NCBI GenBank assembly: GCA_003585845.1 | Contig: NQOP01000005.1 | Coordinates: 30,133-36,540 of the forward strand | DNA from: Bifidobacteriaceae bacterium NR021 | GTDB lineage: Bacteria > Actinomycetota > Actinomycetes > Actinomycetales > Bifidobacteriaceae | Reading direction: 5' to 3' | DNA length: 6,408 bases | Shown: in pieces, positions 5,969 through 6,408 of the stretch | Position numbering within the stretch: the stretch's first letter is position 1 | Layout: every line of letters begins with the position of its first letter | Notes under the pieces: model-generated | Databases searched by the model: none | The model's input: the letters and a program-made list of their open reading frames with translations, nothing else | Told to the model about the DNA's origin: nothing | Program-made: the position numbers and the translations under genes

Positions 5969-6408
5969 ATGTCAATCGATAGTATTCATAGTATGAGTGA
6001 TGTTAACGATATTGCAGATTGCACTACTTCTTGGAAAGCGCCGTATGCTAATCATCAATTAAAAGCTTATATTGAGGTTCCTGGCAGTAAATCTTTGTCG
6101 AATCGTTATTTAATTTTGGCAGCTTTAGACACAAAACCAGTAGTTTTACAAGGATTGCTGCGCTCACGCGACACGGAGCTTATGATTAACGCTTTATCTA
6201 CATTTGGCGTTAGATGTGAGTCATTGAATGAAGATGGAACTAAGCTTCGTGTAATTCCTCCAGAAGACGGAATTTTTAGGGTTCCAGATAATGCTGAAGT
6301 GTATTGCGGTTTAGCTGGAACTGTAATGCGTTTCGTTGCAGCTTTAGCTTTATTTGCAAATAAAGCTGTGCGATTTGATGGCGATAAGCAAGCTTATGCT
6401 CGTCCTAT
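5969..6408 (+). CDS. aroA: 3-phosphoshikimate 1-carboxyvinyltransferase (EPSP synthase), 5' part, cut by window edge
   Basis: The first 140-odd codons of EPSP synthase, which joins shikimate-3-phosphate and phosphoenolpyruvate in the sixth step of the shikimate pathway. The substrate-binding motif VPGSKSLSNR is at 6077-6106 (Lys and Arg in the shikimate-3-phosphate site). RDTELMINAL follows at 6170-6199, and GLAGTVMRF at 6308-6334 is the PEP-site loop; the frame is open to the right edge. Two in-frame ATGs are possible, 5969 and 5993, below an in-frame TAG at 5960. Neither has a Shine-Dalgarno sequence. A TAGTAT box (5980-5985) sits 7 nt before the ATG at 5993, so a leaderless start there is possible; I give the longer form only as the outer limit. 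Relative to E. coli AroA there is a short N-terminal extension ending in W-K-A-P before the core, as I recall for actinobacterial enzymes. The C-terminal domain is outside the window. Confidence 0.93.
   Translation, partial: MSIDSIHSMSDVNDIADCTTSWKAPYANHQLKAYIEVPGSKSLSNRYLILAALDTKPVVLQGLLRSRDTELMINALSTFGVRCESLNEDGTKLRVIPPEDGIFRVPDNAEVYCGLAGTVMRFVAALALFANKAVRFDGDKQAYARP

Overview
The window is an ordinary-looking piece of chromosome from a low-GC (about 40% by eye) member of the Actinobacteria, most likely Bifidobacteriaceae and plausibly Gardnerella. The grounds are: a DNA polymerase I with the actinobacterial O-helix wording KAMSYGLAYG; a GlgX of 709 aa opening with the PGxxYPLGAxYDGxGxNFALFSE-type start I associate with actinobacterial debranching enzymes; an AroA with a W-x-A-P leader and GLAGTVMRF motif; and AT-rich codon choice throughout. 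The genus is inference from remembered family patterns, not from a database comparison.

Layout, left to right: (1) the 3' part of polA, running in from the left edge and ending at 1320; (2) 25 bp later a NIF3/DUF34 dinuclear-metal protein (1346-2230), very likely on the same transcript; (3) an 81-bp gap holding a weak terminator-like hairpin, a perfect 6+6 palindrome and a possible promoter, followed by glgX (2312-4441); (4) a strong two-tier hairpin with T-runs on both strands (4487-4524), separating glgX from a convergent gene; (5) a minus-strand gene for a 366-aa, about 10-TM membrane protein of unknown function (4552-5652); (6) a divergent intergenic stretch with candidate promoters and a conspicuous hairpin just in front of tRNA-Pro(UGG) (5837-5910); (7) the 5' end of aroA, running off the right edge.

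The genes do not form one pathway. They cover DNA repair/replication (PolI), a conserved metal-binding protein of unclear function, cytoplasmic glycogen debranching, an unknown membrane protein, a tRNA and the shikimate pathway. I see no mobile element, CRISPR array, phage gene, toxin-antitoxin pair or defence system. The least-explained parts are the membrane protein, the palindrome before glgX and the hairpin in the tRNA-Pro leader. I do not think the window contains a demonstrable new system.
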